NCBI GenBank assembly: GCA_965218945.1
Contig: OZ244718.1
Location: forward strand, 1,798,001 to 1,862,000
Length of the DNA: 64,000 bases
DNA from: DAOUJW01 sp965218945
GTDB lineage: Bacteria > Chloroflexota > Dehalococcoidia > Lucifugimonadales > UBA2985
Direction: 5' to 3'
Translations under genes and position numbers: made by a program
Part shown: one piece after another, positions 23,994 to 32,557 of the stretch
Numbering within the stretch: position 1 is the first letter of the stretch
Layout: each line of letters opens with the position of its first letter
The notes under the pieces: model-generated
The model's input: the letters and a program-made list of their open reading frames with translations, nothing else
The model's database searches: none
Told to the model about the DNA's origin: nothing

Positions 23994-25268
23994 CTAAGCC
24001 CTTACCTGGCCGGTGCCCAGGATGGTCCACTTGTAAGAAGTCAGCTCCCGAAGGCCCATAGGCCCCCTGGCGTGCATTTTGTTGGTGCTTATTGCCACCT
24101 CTGCCCCCAGTCCGAGTTGGCCGCCGTCTGTGAAGCGGGTGCTGGCGTTGACGAACACCGCTGCGGCGTCCACGTCGTCCAAGAACCGCATGGCACTGGA
24201 GTAGTCTTCCGTGACGATGGCCTCGGAGTGACCCGATCCGTACTGCTCAATATGCTCCAGGGCCTCATCCATCGAGTCCACCACCTTCACGGATGCAGTG
24301 AGAGACAGGAACTCCGTGCCCCAGTCCTCCTCCGTTGCCGGCTTCAGGTTGAGCGCCTCAGAAGGGCCGAGAATGCTCAACGCCCGGAGGTCGCAGTGCA
24401 TCTCCACTCCGGCTTTGGCCCACTCCCGCGCTATGGCCGGCAGGTATTTGGGTGCGGCCTCAGAGTGCACCAGGAGTGTGTCCAGGGCGTTGCACACCGT
24501 TGGCCTGCTCACCTTGGCGTTGTATGCAATGGCCACGGCGCTCTCCAGGTCGGCATCCTTATCAACGTACGTATGGCACACACCGACACCGCCGGTGATC
24601 ACAGGCATCTGGGCCTTCTCTCCCACGTATCGGACAAAATCTGCTCCCCCGCGAGGAATCATCAAATCGATGTGCTCCTTCATAGCCAGCATTTGCTCCA
24701 CCAACGCCCGGTCTGTGGAGCCGACGAACTGTACCGCATCTCGTGGCGCGCCCGCCTCGGCGATGGAGTCTCTCACGAGGTTGGCAAGCGCGGTGTTGGA
24801 GTGTATTGCCTCACTTCCGCCCCTGAGGATGACTGCATTGCCCGACTTGAAGCAGAGCACTGATATGTCCACGGTGATGTTGGGACGACTTTCGTAGATG
24901 GCGCCGATGACTCCAAGGGGCACTCGGCGGCGACCCACCTGAAGACCGTTGGGCAGTGTGCGCATGTCAAAGGTCTCCCCTACCGGGTCCGGCAGAGAGG
25001 TCACAGTGCGAACGTCGGCGGCCATGCCCTCAAGCCGCTCCGAGTCCAGTAGAAGGCGCTCAAGCATGGCGTCGCTGAGGCCGGCCTCTTTTCCGGTCTG
25101 AAGGTCTCTCCGGTTCGCTTCGAGTACCTCAGCCTCCCTGGTCTTGAGAGCGTCGGCAATGTTCAACAGTGCCCGGTCCTTCACGCCCGTAGAAAGCCTG
25201 GCCAGATGGCGAGCGGCGGCCCTGGCAGCCAGTCCTTTGGCGGTTAGCTCATCTATTGCTGTGGTCAT
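23994..25268 (-). CDS. proA: Glutamate-5-semialdehyde dehydrogenase
   Basis: This 424-residue enzyme reduces glutamyl-5-phosphate to glutamate-5-semialdehyde with NADPH in proline synthesis. Family features include PLGVIGAIYESRPNITVD, the NAVILRGGSEAIHSN region, the catalytic Cys in RPTVCNALDTLLVH, and the C-terminal TDGGQLGLGAEVAISTNKMHARGPMGL. Length fits ProA (about 415). proB, which makes the substrate, lies upstream on the same strand, but two restriction-modification genes separate them (25310-27085). It probably still depends on read-through from upstream or on a promoter inside the insertion. Confidence 0.95.
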   Translation of the reverse strand: MTTAIDELTAKGLAARAAARHLARLSTGVKDRALLNIADALKTREAEVLEANRRDLQTGKEAGLSDAMLERLLLDSERLEGMAADVRTVTSLPDPVGETFDMRTLPNGLQVGRRRVPLGVIGAIYESRPNITVDISVLCFKSGNAVILRGGSEAIHSNTALANLVRDSIAEAGAPRDAVQFVGSTDRALVEQMLAMKEHIDLMIPRGGADFVRYVGEKAQMPVITGGVGVCHTYVDKDADLESAVAIAYNAKVSRPTVCNALDTLLVHSEAAPKYLPAIAREWAKAGVEMHCDLRALSILGPSEALNLKPATEEDWGTEFLSLTASVKVVDSMDEALEHIEQYGSGHSEAIVTEDYSSAMRFLDDVDAAAVFVNASTRFTDGGQLGLGAEVAISTNKMHARGPMGLRELTSYKWTILGTGQVRA

Positions 25269-25309
25269 ATAGCACCTTGCCTGTCTTTCCGTATTGAGTC
25301 TTACTACGT

Positions 25310-26191
25310 CTATGCTTTAGCCCATTCTACATTACGGCCAATTAGCAGTTCAGTTGTCTTTGTGTGATGTGTACCGGACATGGATATAGGCTCAACCTGA
25401 AATCCATATCGATCTGCTAATTCCTTTACCATAGAGGCATCATCATAGGTCATCAGAAAGTCACCCTTGAGCTGTCTGGTAACGTCAAAAAGCAAAGCGT
25501 GATCCAGCTCGTAATGAGTGTACAACCGCGCCCCTGCTCGTTTCCCTCCTGCCGTGTAAGGCGGGTCCATAAAGAACACGGTGTTGGTGTCTTCAAGGTG
25601 AAGCTGCATGAATTCAATACCATCTCCTTGATGGAACTGTATATGCTCTCTCATTGAAGCTATAGCCTTGATACGTTTAGCCAGTGTTTCCGGATACCAT
25701 CTTGACCTGAGGCCCTTACCGTTTTCGCCTTGTTTAATCAATCCGCTACCTGCCGCCAATATTCCACCGTGGACAACCCTGTTTTTGAGCAGAGTCTGAA
25801 AAGCTCTCTCCTCAATGGAGTCTGGGCTGGAAGCAAGAACCTCCTGTACGTTTTCAAGAGTCAGCTCAAAATCGATTATCCGACTTGCCAGCCATTCGGC
25901 ATGTCCATTAAGGATCGCATACCAGACACTACTGACGTTCTCGTCTACCTCGACCATTACGGCACTTTCAGCCAAGCCTTCAAAAACTGCGGTCAGACTT
26001 ACTATGCCTCCTCCGGCAAAGGGCTCTATAAGCACCTGTGGCTTTTTATGCTGGCTAATCAACCACTGCCTCACCCAAGGGACTAGCCAAGTTTTGCCTC
26101 CGGGGTATCTAAACGGGCTGCGTTGAGGCACAGAGGATACATTGACAGTACGCCCGTTATAGTTCTGAGGTAGAAATGAAAGCTGAGTCAT
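25310..26191 (-). CDS. D12-class adenine-N6 DNA methyltransferase
   Basis: A 293-residue DNA methyltransferase of the Dam/D12 class. Motifs are the N-terminal FRYPGGK (SAM binding), EPFAGGGIVSL, the catalytic DPPY (FFMDPPYTAGG) and YTHYELDH after it. It modifies adenine N6 in a short target. Its start is three bases after the stop of a NotI-like endonuclease gene, so the two form a type II restriction-modification operon, with this protein protecting the host DNA. The recognition sequence cannot be read from the protein. GC content is lower than that of the proline genes on each side (48-50% in counted lines against about 68%), a sign of recent transfer. Confidence 0.9.
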   Translation of the reverse strand: MTQLSFLPQNYNGRTVNVSSVPQRSPFRYPGGKTWLVPWVRQWLISQHKKPQVLIEPFAGGGIVSLTAVFEGLAESAVMVEVDENVSSVWYAILNGHAEWLASRIIDFELTLENVQEVLASSPDSIEERAFQTLLKNRVVHGGILAAGSGLIKQGENGKGLRSRWYPETLAKRIKAIASMREHIQFHQGDGIEFMQLHLEDTNTVFFMDPPYTAGGKRAGARLYTHYELDHALLFDVTRQLKGDFLMTYDDASMVKELADRYGFQVEPISMSGTHHTKTTELLIGRNVEWAKA

Positions 26192-26194
26192 AGC

Positions 26195-27085
26195 TCAAAG
26201 GTCCACTTCAATTGTTGGAGCATCAGGAGAATTATCGTCCTCCAGTTTTCTGTCGAGTTTCGTCTGAAGGTGTTCGATAAACCCAGATTCTGCGCCGGGG
26301 TTTGGACGTGTAATCTGAGTTAAAGCAGTTTCAAAGCTGGTGTAAATAACTTGATAACGGGACAGAACGTATTCAGTTCTTGTTGAGTTAAGTTGCAGGT
26401 CATACACTAGCCAAGCGACCTCTGCTGTCTCGCGGCTTGTTTCCGCTAAAGCGGGCAGTGTTTGAAAGAGGTTCTTGTCCATTGCAACTGCGATCTTCTT
26501 CCCCCAGGCGTTTAGGATACCTCCCTTGAACATCAACTGGGGAGCTAATCTCTTGCGCGAGGAAGACAAGTAATCCGCTCTTGGATAGTACTGCCTCCCT
26601 CTCCAGACCATATCTTGACGCGCAAAGGGGTCTTCCATGTAGTATTCGAAAGGACGCCTGACATTGCCCGAAATATAGACGGCTTGCACCTCTAACGCGC
26701 CAAACTCGAGTACGCGTCCGCGGTCATTGTAAGACACAAGAACAACATCTATGTTTCCGGCGGATTTCCCGTCCTTGTCGCTTAGACGCACTTCGGTCAA
26801 TGAAGTCCACGAAGTGCCTTCGGGAAAGAAGAATCTAGCCGCATCCTCGGCAATAATCCAGTCCTGTCTAAATCGAATAGGACATGTAACGGCGATTTCG
26901 CCGTCATCAAAAATACTACAAACGCCCAAAGGATCGCTGGCCTTGTCCTTTGTGCAACTGGGCACCCTGTTGTTGAACGGACACAGCCGGTTATCGCGAT
27001 ACCTCTTTGCCTGATCAGATACGTTGTTTGCGGGATATCCAAACACCTCGGCAAGAGGGTGTTGAGGAGTTATATTCTCAATCAT
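26195..27085 (-). CDS. NotI-like type II restriction endonuclease
   Basis: This 296-residue protein matches the NotI endonuclease family. FGYPANNVSDQAKRYR, LCPFNNRVPSCTKDKASDPL, GVCSIFDDGEIAVTCPIRFR, SAGNIDVVLVSYN and EFGALEVQAVYISGNVRRPF are in the family order. Cys 35, 44, 56 and 68 match the iron-binding cysteines known in NotI. Asp 113 (GNIDVV) and Glu132-x-Gln134 (LEVQ) fit the PD-ExQ variant active site. The enzyme cuts DNA at a specific site; for NotI this is GCGGCCGC, but relatives may differ. The gene precedes its methyltransferase and lies between proB and proA. Only a D12 adenine methyltransferase is present as partner. Confidence 0.85.
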   Translation of the reverse strand: MIENITPQHPLAEVFGYPANNVSDQAKRYRDNRLCPFNNRVPSCTKDKASDPLGVCSIFDDGEIAVTCPIRFRQDWIIAEDAARFFFPEGTSWTSLTEVRLSDKDGKSAGNIDVVLVSYNDRGRVLEFGALEVQAVYISGNVRRPFEYYMEDPFARQDMVWRGRQYYPRADYLSSSRKRLAPQLMFKGGILNAWGKKIAVAMDKNLFQTLPALAETSRETAEVAWLVYDLQLNSTRTEYVLSRYQVIYTSFETALTQITRPNPGAESGFIEHLQTKLDRKLEDDNSPDAPTIEVDL

Positions 27086-27109
27086 TTCTTATGTCCATAA
27101 CGTACCCGC

Positions 27110-28240
27110 CTACAACAATACCATATTGTTGCGGTGCAGCACCTCTTCGCTGAACCGGTAGCCCAGGGCCTCCTCTATTCTGTCGGAGCGCAGGCCCATG
27201 ATGGCGCTCACGTCGGCGGCGCTGTATCCGGTGACGCCGCATGCTATTCGCTCACCTTCAGGGTCCACCACCAGTATTATATCGCCCCTGAGAAAGTCGC
27301 CCTCCACCTCCTTCACACCTGCGGGAAGCAGGCTGCGGTGGTGCATGCGCAGCGCCTCGGCGGCCCCCGTGTCGACCAGAATCCGCCCGCGTGTGGAGAG
27401 TCCGCTGAGCATCCATCGCTTGCGGCTCTCCATCTTGCTGGCAGTGGGGGCGAAGTAGGTTCCTACCGACTCCCCGGACGCCAGCCTTGACACTACCTGG
27501 TCCACCTTGCCGCTGACCAGGGAGACAGCCACTCCGGAGGCCGCCGCCAGCTTGATCGCTGACAGCTTGGCCTGCATACCGCCACGGCTTCTGGAGCTGT
27601 GGCGCGACCCGGCCACAGCCGTTATCGCCTCGTCAATCACCTCGACCCGGGGGATTAGCCGGGCATTCGGGTCTTCATGCGGGTCTGCCGTGTAGAGACC
27701 GCCAATGTCGCTGAGTACAATGAGCATGTCGGCGTCGATCAGATTCGCCACCATTGCGGACAGGTTATCGTTGTCTCCGAACCCCACATCTCGCACCTCA
27801 TCCGAGGCGACCACGTCGTTCTCGTTGATTATGGGAATAACTTTGAGATCCAGAAGCGCCAACAGCGTGTTTCGTACGTTGAGGTATCCCTCTCTGTCCA
27901 GCACGTCCCTTCTGGATAGGAGGGCTTGGGCCACAGTGATGTTATGCGCCTCAAATAGCTGCTCGTAGGTCTGGACGAGACGGGCCTGACCGACAGCCGC
28001 CAGGACCTGACGGAACGGTATGTCATCCCTCCCGCGATTGACGCCCAGGGTGTGCCTGCCGACGGCCACAGCGCCGGAGGTCACCAGAGCCACCTCCATT
28101 CCCTGACTATGGACGTACGCCAACTGCGCCACCAGAGAGGCGATGACCTCCTGGTCCAGATTGTCGCCGCCTCCGGTCAGGACGTTTGTCCCGGCCTTTA
28201 CTACAATGCGGCGGTACCGGTATGACTCTTGCGATTTCAT
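27110..28240 (-). CDS. proB: Glutamate 5-kinase
   Basis: This enzyme phosphorylates glutamate at the first step of proline synthesis. The amino-acid kinase domain (about residues 1-255) has RRIVVKAGTNVLTGG, ALVTSGAVAVGRH, INENDVVASDEV and GDNDNLSAMVANLIDADML, all characteristic. Residues about 285-375 form the C-terminal PUA domain (RGRILVDTGAAEALRMHHRSLLPAG, CGVTGYSAADVSAIMGL). Length 376 fits. I start at ATG 28240; a GTG 39 bases upstream is possible. The normal partner proA is now separated by a restriction-modification operon. Confidence 0.93.
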   Translation of the reverse strand: MKSQESYRYRRIVVKAGTNVLTGGGDNLDQEVIASLVAQLAYVHSQGMEVALVTSGAVAVGRHTLGVNRGRDDIPFRQVLAAVGQARLVQTYEQLFEAHNITVAQALLSRRDVLDREGYLNVRNTLLALLDLKVIPIINENDVVASDEVRDVGFGDNDNLSAMVANLIDADMLIVLSDIGGLYTADPHEDPNARLIPRVEVIDEAITAVAGSRHSSRSRGGMQAKLSAIKLAAASGVAVSLVSGKVDQVVSRLASGESVGTYFAPTASKMESRKRWMLSGLSTRGRILVDTGAAEALRMHHRSLLPAGVKEVEGDFLRGDIILVVDPEGERIACGVTGYSAADVSAIMGLRSDRIEEALGYRFSEEVLHRNNMVLL

Positions 28241-28420
28241 CAACGCTGCTCTACTGATTCGGGAATTCTCACAGCCCACGTCCGATTATATCAGCAATTG
28301 TCTATATCGACAGCATTGCGCCTTCGACAATACGTTGATAGCACGAAAGCCAGGCGCATCGGCCACCGACCCTTCATACGGCAACGGAGCAAAGAACGGG
28401 TCGGCTGACACCGGCGTACC

Positions 28421-29671
28421 CTATAGTCCTCGCGGCCCGGTGGAGGCCTTGTAGGCCCGCCAGTTGCGGCGCGTCTCCTCGATGTGATCGCCCCCGAATT
28501 TCTCCAGCATGGCCTCCGCCAGCGCCAGCGCCACCATAGCCTCACCAATTACCGCGCAGGTGGGGACAAAGGTGATGTCGCTGCGCTCAAAGTGAGCGCG
28601 GTCCACAAAGTCACCGGTGGTCAGGTCCACGGTCTCCAGCCCATTGATGATGGTCGCTATAGGCTTGACAATAGCCCTTACCACCAGTGGCTCTCCGGTT
28701 GTCATGCCTCCCTCCAGACCGCCGGAGTTGTTGGTGCGCCGCGGCCAGGGCCGCACCCAGCCCTCGTCAGCGCCGCGGTCCCACTCTTCCAGTGGCTTGA
28801 CAACATCGTGTACCTGGGAGCCGCGCATGTCCGCCTGGGTGAAGCCTGCGCCAAATTCCACCCCCTTGACCGCGTTTATGCTCATGACGGCGGCGGCTAG
28901 CTTGGTGGTCAGCTTGCGGTCCCACTGGATGTAGCTGCCGAGTCCAATGGGCGCGCCGGTGGCCACAATCTCTATTATGCCGCCGACGCTGTCACCCGCC
29001 TCTCGCGCAGCGTCGATCTCAGCTATCATTCGCTCGGCAGCGTCGGGGTCGGCGCACCGCACCGCGGCCGTCTTTGAGCCTTCCAGGTTCTCTCTGTGGT
29101 AGGGCGTTTCCTCAAGCGCCTCCCAGTCTATGTTGTCCGGCCGGTTCGCATGTACACCGCCGATGCACAGAACATGACCGTGGACCTCAATGCCGAACTC
29201 CTCAAGAAAGCGCTGTGCCAGAGCGCCCGCAGCCACACGCGCTGCGCTCTCACGAGCGCTGGAACGCTCCAGGATGTTGCGGGCGTCCGACTGCATATAC
29301 TTGACAATCCCGGGAGTGTCGGCATGGCCCGGCCGTATGCTGGTTATAGCTTCGAAGGGAACGTCCGACGGAGCGACGCTCATCTCATCTACCCAAGGCA
29401 CTCCGTCCGGCCCCTTGCCAGTGATAAAATCCCTGTTCACGACGAGCATGGATATGGGTGAGCCCATAGTGAGGCCGTGTCGCACCCCGGCGAGGATCTC
29501 AGCGCGGTCCTTCTCTATCTGCATTCGACCCCCGCGCCCGTAGCCCACCTGACGCCGGGCCATGTGCCGCTCAATGTACTCCTCAGTTATGGGCAGGTTC
29601 GCAGGAATACCCTCCACGATGACAGTCAGGTTTTTGCCGTGGGACTCCCCCGCCGTAAGAAATCTCAGCAT
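28421..29671 (-). CDS. aroC: Chorismate synthase
   Basis: A 416-residue chorismate synthase, the last enzyme of the shikimate pathway, which needs reduced FMN. LRFLTAGESHGKNLTVIVEGIPANLPI at the N-terminus, GYGRGGRMQIEKD, the RPGHADTPGIVKY stretch and RTNNSGGLEGGMTTGEPLVVR are signatures. Length fits the bifunctional-less form (about 360-400), with a slightly long C-terminus. aroE lies upstream on the same strand, separated only by a hicAB pair, so the aro genes likely form one interrupted operon. Confidence 0.95.
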   Translation of the reverse strand: MLRFLTAGESHGKNLTVIVEGIPANLPITEEYIERHMARRQVGYGRGGRMQIEKDRAEILAGVRHGLTMGSPISMLVVNRDFITGKGPDGVPWVDEMSVAPSDVPFEAITSIRPGHADTPGIVKYMQSDARNILERSSARESAARVAAGALAQRFLEEFGIEVHGHVLCIGGVHANRPDNIDWEALEETPYHRENLEGSKTAAVRCADPDAAERMIAEIDAAREAGDSVGGIIEIVATGAPIGLGSYIQWDRKLTTKLAAAVMSINAVKGVEFGAGFTQADMRGSQVHDVVKPLEEWDRGADEGWVRPWPRRTNNSGGLEGGMTTGEPLVVRAIVKPIATIINGLETVDLTTGDFVDRAHFERSDITFVPTCAVIGEAMVALALAEAMLEKFGGDHIEETRRNWRAYKASTGPRGL

Positions 29672-29684
29672 AGATCAGCTCCTC

Positions 29685-30182
29685 CTAAGAATTTACTTGC
29701 GTCACTAATTCTTGCTCCCGTCCGATAGTCGGGACGGCGTCACAGTCTTCAACTACCAAAGCGCGTCCAACCACTCGCAATGCCCTCTCGATCTGGCTGA
29801 CGTGTGTGCGGTATCGTGGATCGACGAGCTTTCGGACGGCGTCCTCGTCAAGGCTCAACTTTGAGGCCATATCGGCGTAGGTGATGCCCTGCTCACGCAT
29901 GGCGGTGTAGATGGTCAGCTTGGCTGCTACCAGGAATGGCACGGGAATCAGAACCTGGCCGTCCCTGGCCGGGCTGGGCGTCGGAAGGTCTTCACCGGCC
30001 TTCACATACATCCCCAGCGCAACGCCCAGGCCGTCCTCGGCCATCTCAATGGCTTCTTCCCAAGACCATCCGCACGTAATGGCCTCTGGCACGTCGGGGA
30101 AAGTCACTCCGTAGGCTTCCCTTCCCGTCGTCATTCTCTCTTCTTCATCAAGGACGATGTTGGACGGATAAGCGTATCTCAT
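29685..30182 (-). CDS. hicB: HicB-type antitoxin
   Basis: A 165-residue HicB-like antitoxin. The N-terminal part (AYGVTFPDVPEAITCGWSWEEAIEMAEDGLGVAL) is the HicB partial RNase-H-like fold, and residues about 100-150 form an XRE-type DNA-binding segment (YTAMREQGITYADMASKLSL). HicB neutralises the HicA mRNA interferase and represses the operon. ATG 30182 starts two bases after the hicA stop; an in-frame start at 30197 would overlap hicA. It lies 13 bases upstream of aroC, so it may also affect transcription of the aro genes. Confidence 0.85.
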   Translation of the reverse strand: MRYAYPSNIVLDEEERMTTGREAYGVTFPDVPEAITCGWSWEEAIEMAEDGLGVALGMYVKAGEDLPTPSPARDGQVLIPVPFLVAAKLTIYTAMREQGITYADMASKLSLDEDAVRKLVDPRYRTHVSQIERALRVVGRALVVEDCDAVPTIGREQELVTQVNS

Positions 30183-30184
30183 GT

Positions 30185-30391
30185 TTAGAACTCCCATCGA
30201 TTGATGTCAAGCTGCCTCAGCATCCTTGCTAGGGTGTTTGGCGCAATCTCTCCGTGCTGCGCTATAGTCTTGAACTCGCCAATGCGAACCTCGCCGTGAC
30301 TGCCCTTTCCCCGGCTTGGGTCGAAGCTGAACTCTAAACCATTGCGGCGGGCGTATCGCCTTGCCCGCCTCACGAACTCCCTCCCGTTCAC
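30185..30391 (-). CDS. hicA: HicA-type mRNA interferase toxin
   Basis: A 68-residue HicA toxin, a small double-stranded RNA-binding fold that cleaves mRNA. NGREFVRRARRYARRNGLEF, the catalytic His in RGKGSHGEVRIG and the C-terminal IAPNTLARMLRQLDI match the family. It starts with GTG at 30391, overlapping the aroE stop by four bases (GTGA), so translation is coupled to aroE. hicB follows two bases downstream. The arrangement places a toxin-antitoxin pair inside the aro operon. Confidence 0.88.
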   Translation of the reverse strand: MNGREFVRRARRYARRNGLEFSFDPSRGKGSHGEVRIGEFKTIAQHGEIAPNTLARMLRQLDINRWEF

Positions 30392-31254
30392 AAGCCCGGT
30401 GACTGCCTGGCTGCAAGAGCCTCCTCCGCAGCGCTGAACATCACCCGGACAGGCGCCTCCACACCGGTCCAGATCTCGAAAGCGGCGGCTCCCTGGTACA
30501 CCAGCATCGGCAGTCCGCCGAGGGTCTGTGCGCCGGCCTTGCCGGCCTCTTGAAGCAAGGGCGTCACCCTGGGATTGTACACCAGGTCGCAGACCAGCGT
30601 CTGCGGCGGGATGATGCCGGCGCTGATTGGAGTCTCTCCCTCGCCTGTGCCGCCGGTCATTCCCAGAGAGGTGCAGTTGACGATAAGGTGGCTCCCGGAC
30701 GCCGCCGTGCGAATGGAGTCCTCACGCAGGGGAATCGCTTCAGCCGGTACTCCCATGCGGCGTATGCTCTCCACCAGGGCCGCAGCCCTATCGAGAGTCC
30801 GGTTGGCGACGACTATTCTCTCGACACCTTCGCTGGCCAGGGCAACTGTCACAGCCTTGGAAGAGCCGCCGGCTCCCAGGACCAGCGCCGTCTTCCCGCG
30901 AGGGTCGAACTGGGCTTCCTCTCTCAAAGCAGTTAGAAAACCCTTGGCGTCGGTGTTGTGGCCCACCAGTATCCCGTTACGATTCTCTATGGTGTTGACT
31001 GCGCCAATCAGCCGGGCCTCTTCTATCACCGAGTCCAGGAATGGTATCACCGCCTCTTTATGTGGAACGGTGACGTTGGCCCCAAGCACATCCGGGTCTC
31101 GCAGTGAGTTGATGGCCTCAGACAAGGATGATTCGGGCACATCCATAGCCTCGTAGCGCGCGTCAATGGAGTGGTGGTCGAGAGCGGCCTGCTGGAAAGC
31201 GGGAGATACGGAGTGGCCGACGGGATGGCCTATGAGAAAGATGCGCTTGGTCAT
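30388..31254 (-). CDS. aroE: Shikimate dehydrogenase
   Basis: This 288-residue enzyme reduces 3-dehydroshikimate to shikimate with NADPH. GHPVGHSVSPAFQQAAL near the N-terminus, NVTVPHKEAVIPF (catalytic Lys), GAVNTIENRNG, GHNTDAKGFLTAL and the nucleotide-binding VLGAGGSSKAVTVAL are standard AroE motifs. Length matches the family. The stop overlaps the GTG start of hicA. aroC, for the last step of the pathway, lies downstream of the hicAB genes. Confidence 0.95.
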   Translation of the reverse strand: MTKRIFLIGHPVGHSVSPAFQQAALDHHSIDARYEAMDVPESSLSEAINSLRDPDVLGANVTVPHKEAVIPFLDSVIEEARLIGAVNTIENRNGILVGHNTDAKGFLTALREEAQFDPRGKTALVLGAGGSSKAVTVALASEGVERIVVANRTLDRAAALVESIRRMGVPAEAIPLREDSIRTAASGSHLIVNCTSLGMTGGTGEGETPISAGIIPPQTLVCDLVYNPRVTPLLQEAGKAGAQTLGGLPMLVYQGAAAFEIWTGVEAPVRVMFSAAEEALAARQSPGL

Positions 31255-31291
31255 GGAAGTAGAGAGCGGCCTTCCGGCCTTATAGCAGCTT

Positions 31292-31326
31292 CAATGAGTA
31301 TAGCAAGGGAACGGAAAGAGGGGCAA
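31292..31326 (+). repeat. 35-bp direct repeat, copy 1
   Basis: The 35 bases from CAATGAGTATAGCAAGGGAA to GAGGGGCAA recur at 32441-32475 with two mismatches. The pair brackets about 1.1 kb holding a coiled-coil gene and a broken PLD-like gene, as if that block had been inserted or duplicated. Confidence 0.8.
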
Positions 31327-31432
31327 AGCCGAAAAGGACGGAGAGGCGGCGAAACGTTAAGGCGCCGGGCTAACCCTGCGGCCACGGTGAGGAACCAGGG
31401 CTTCTAATCAGCCGCGGCCTCTTCCCTCGCTT

Positions 31433-31672
31433 CTATCCGAGGAAGTTCTTGATGACTGTTAACTCTACTGAGTGCTCGTTCTGGTTAGCGATGACTGCCC
31501 TCAGCATCTCGGAGTGCTCGTTCTGCTTGGAAACAACGTTGTCCAGCAACTCAGCGACGGTCTTCAGGATCGTCGTATGCTCCCTCTGAGTCTCCACGAC
31601 AGACCTCAGTATCACAGCAAAGTCGTTGTAGGAGTTCTCCAACGATTCGAGCCGATCATTGATTGTCGTCAT
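31433..31672 (-). CDS. Small coiled-coil protein
   Basis: A 79-residue protein starting at ATG 31672 behind a strong GGAGG-type Shine-Dalgarno. An upstream TTG at 31720 is less likely. The sequence is a series of heptads with near-repeats (RSVVETQREHTTILKTV, SKQNEHSEMLRAV, ANQNEHSVELTVI), so it should form a parallel coiled coil. No family function is recognised. It lies between two copies of a 35-bp direct repeat, next to a disrupted PLD-like gene, in what looks like an accessory patch. It could be a scaffold, or a remnant of a longer protein. Confidence 0.5.
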   Translation of the reverse strand: MTTINDRLESLENSYNDFAVILRSVVETQREHTTILKTVAELLDNVVSKQNEHSEMLRAVIANQNEHSVELTVIKNFLG

Positions 31673-31723
31673 CTCCTCCCTCCTTGCGAGTAGTCTAGCA
31701 ATGGGTAAACTATGTGTCAACTT

Positions 31724-32414
31724 CTAGCTGGCTGCCCACTCCAGGACATCCTTGTACTTCCCGCAGCAGTCAGGACACAAGGGTTTGAGCCGAGTCGTCG
31801 TATGTTCGTTTCCGCAGGTGTGGCAGTGCTTCTCTTCGTACTCCTCATTCTTGTACCGCCTCCAAATGGCGTAATGGCGGTCACAGTACGGTTGGGCTGG
31901 ATTGGTTGGCAGGTCAGCTTTGCAACGAATACAGAAGCCCCTCTCCGGCGGAGACAGAGCCGATCGAGACTCTTTCCGACTTGCAGTCTCTTTGCCGTTT
32001 TCACTTGCTTCCACGAGCCGCATAGACTCTTCCCTGATCTTTTCGTAAAGTTCTGGGTCTTTCTCGCGGGATACCAGTATGCCCATTTCGTCGTTGTGCT
32101 CTTGTGAGTATTGATATAGGTTCATTGAGGTCAGCAGCGCCTCTTTCTCGTTCACATAGCACTTCGCGTGAAGGTTCTCAAGAAAAGATGGCTCGATGCT
32201 AATATCGTTGAAAAAGGACTTTTCGGCTGGCTTTAGCCTTGTTTTCCCGTATATCATATGGATTTTGGTAGAGCGTTTCTGGTTCTTTAGGATGTCTTTC
32301 GTCTCATTGTCAGCATTGATTATACGGACTGATGAGAACAAGCTCTTTCTCGGCTTCAGAAATGATCCTGTCAAGGTGATACACGATTCCTTTTCTGGTG
32401 AGGAATTCTGCCAT
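31724..32414 (-). pseudogene. Phospholipase-D-like nuclease gene, frameshifted
   Basis: An ATG at 32414 begins a 34-codon frame (MAEFLTRKGIVYHLDR ... LVLISPY) that looks like the start of a PLD-like nuclease but stops at 32310. The rest follows in another frame from about 32320: ADNETKDILKNQKRSTKIHM, then the PLD-type motif HAKCYVNEKEALLTSMNL and a C-terminal zinc-ribbon-like region (CIRC ... YCDRHY ... CHTCGNE ... CPDCC). The two parts join naturally if about five bases were lost near 32317-32322. The long frame starting at 32455 is therefore not the native N-terminus. Such proteins carry a single HKD-like motif and probably act on nucleic acids. Confidence 0.7.
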
Positions 32415-32440
32415 ATTGAGTAATACCCCCTAAGTGAATG

Positions 32441-32475
32441 CAATGAGTATAGCAAGGGAACGAAATGAGGGGCAA
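32441..32475 (+). repeat. 35-bp direct repeat, copy 2
   Basis: Second copy of the repeat at 31292-31326, 33 of 35 bases identical. It starts just beyond the 5' end of the PLD-like pseudogene. Confidence 0.8.
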
Positions 32476-32557
32476 CCAGCGCTTGGTCTCGGCCGCCGCC
32501 TCAGAGACGGGAATCGCGTCCATTGACAAGCGACAGGCGACGCAGTAGGCTGTTCAT

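Noticed and set aside
32415..32455. Longer start of the PLD-like gene (MLYSLHSLRGYYSIW...)
   Set aside because: The natural PLD start is in the other frame at 32414; this extension resembles no nuclease N-terminus.
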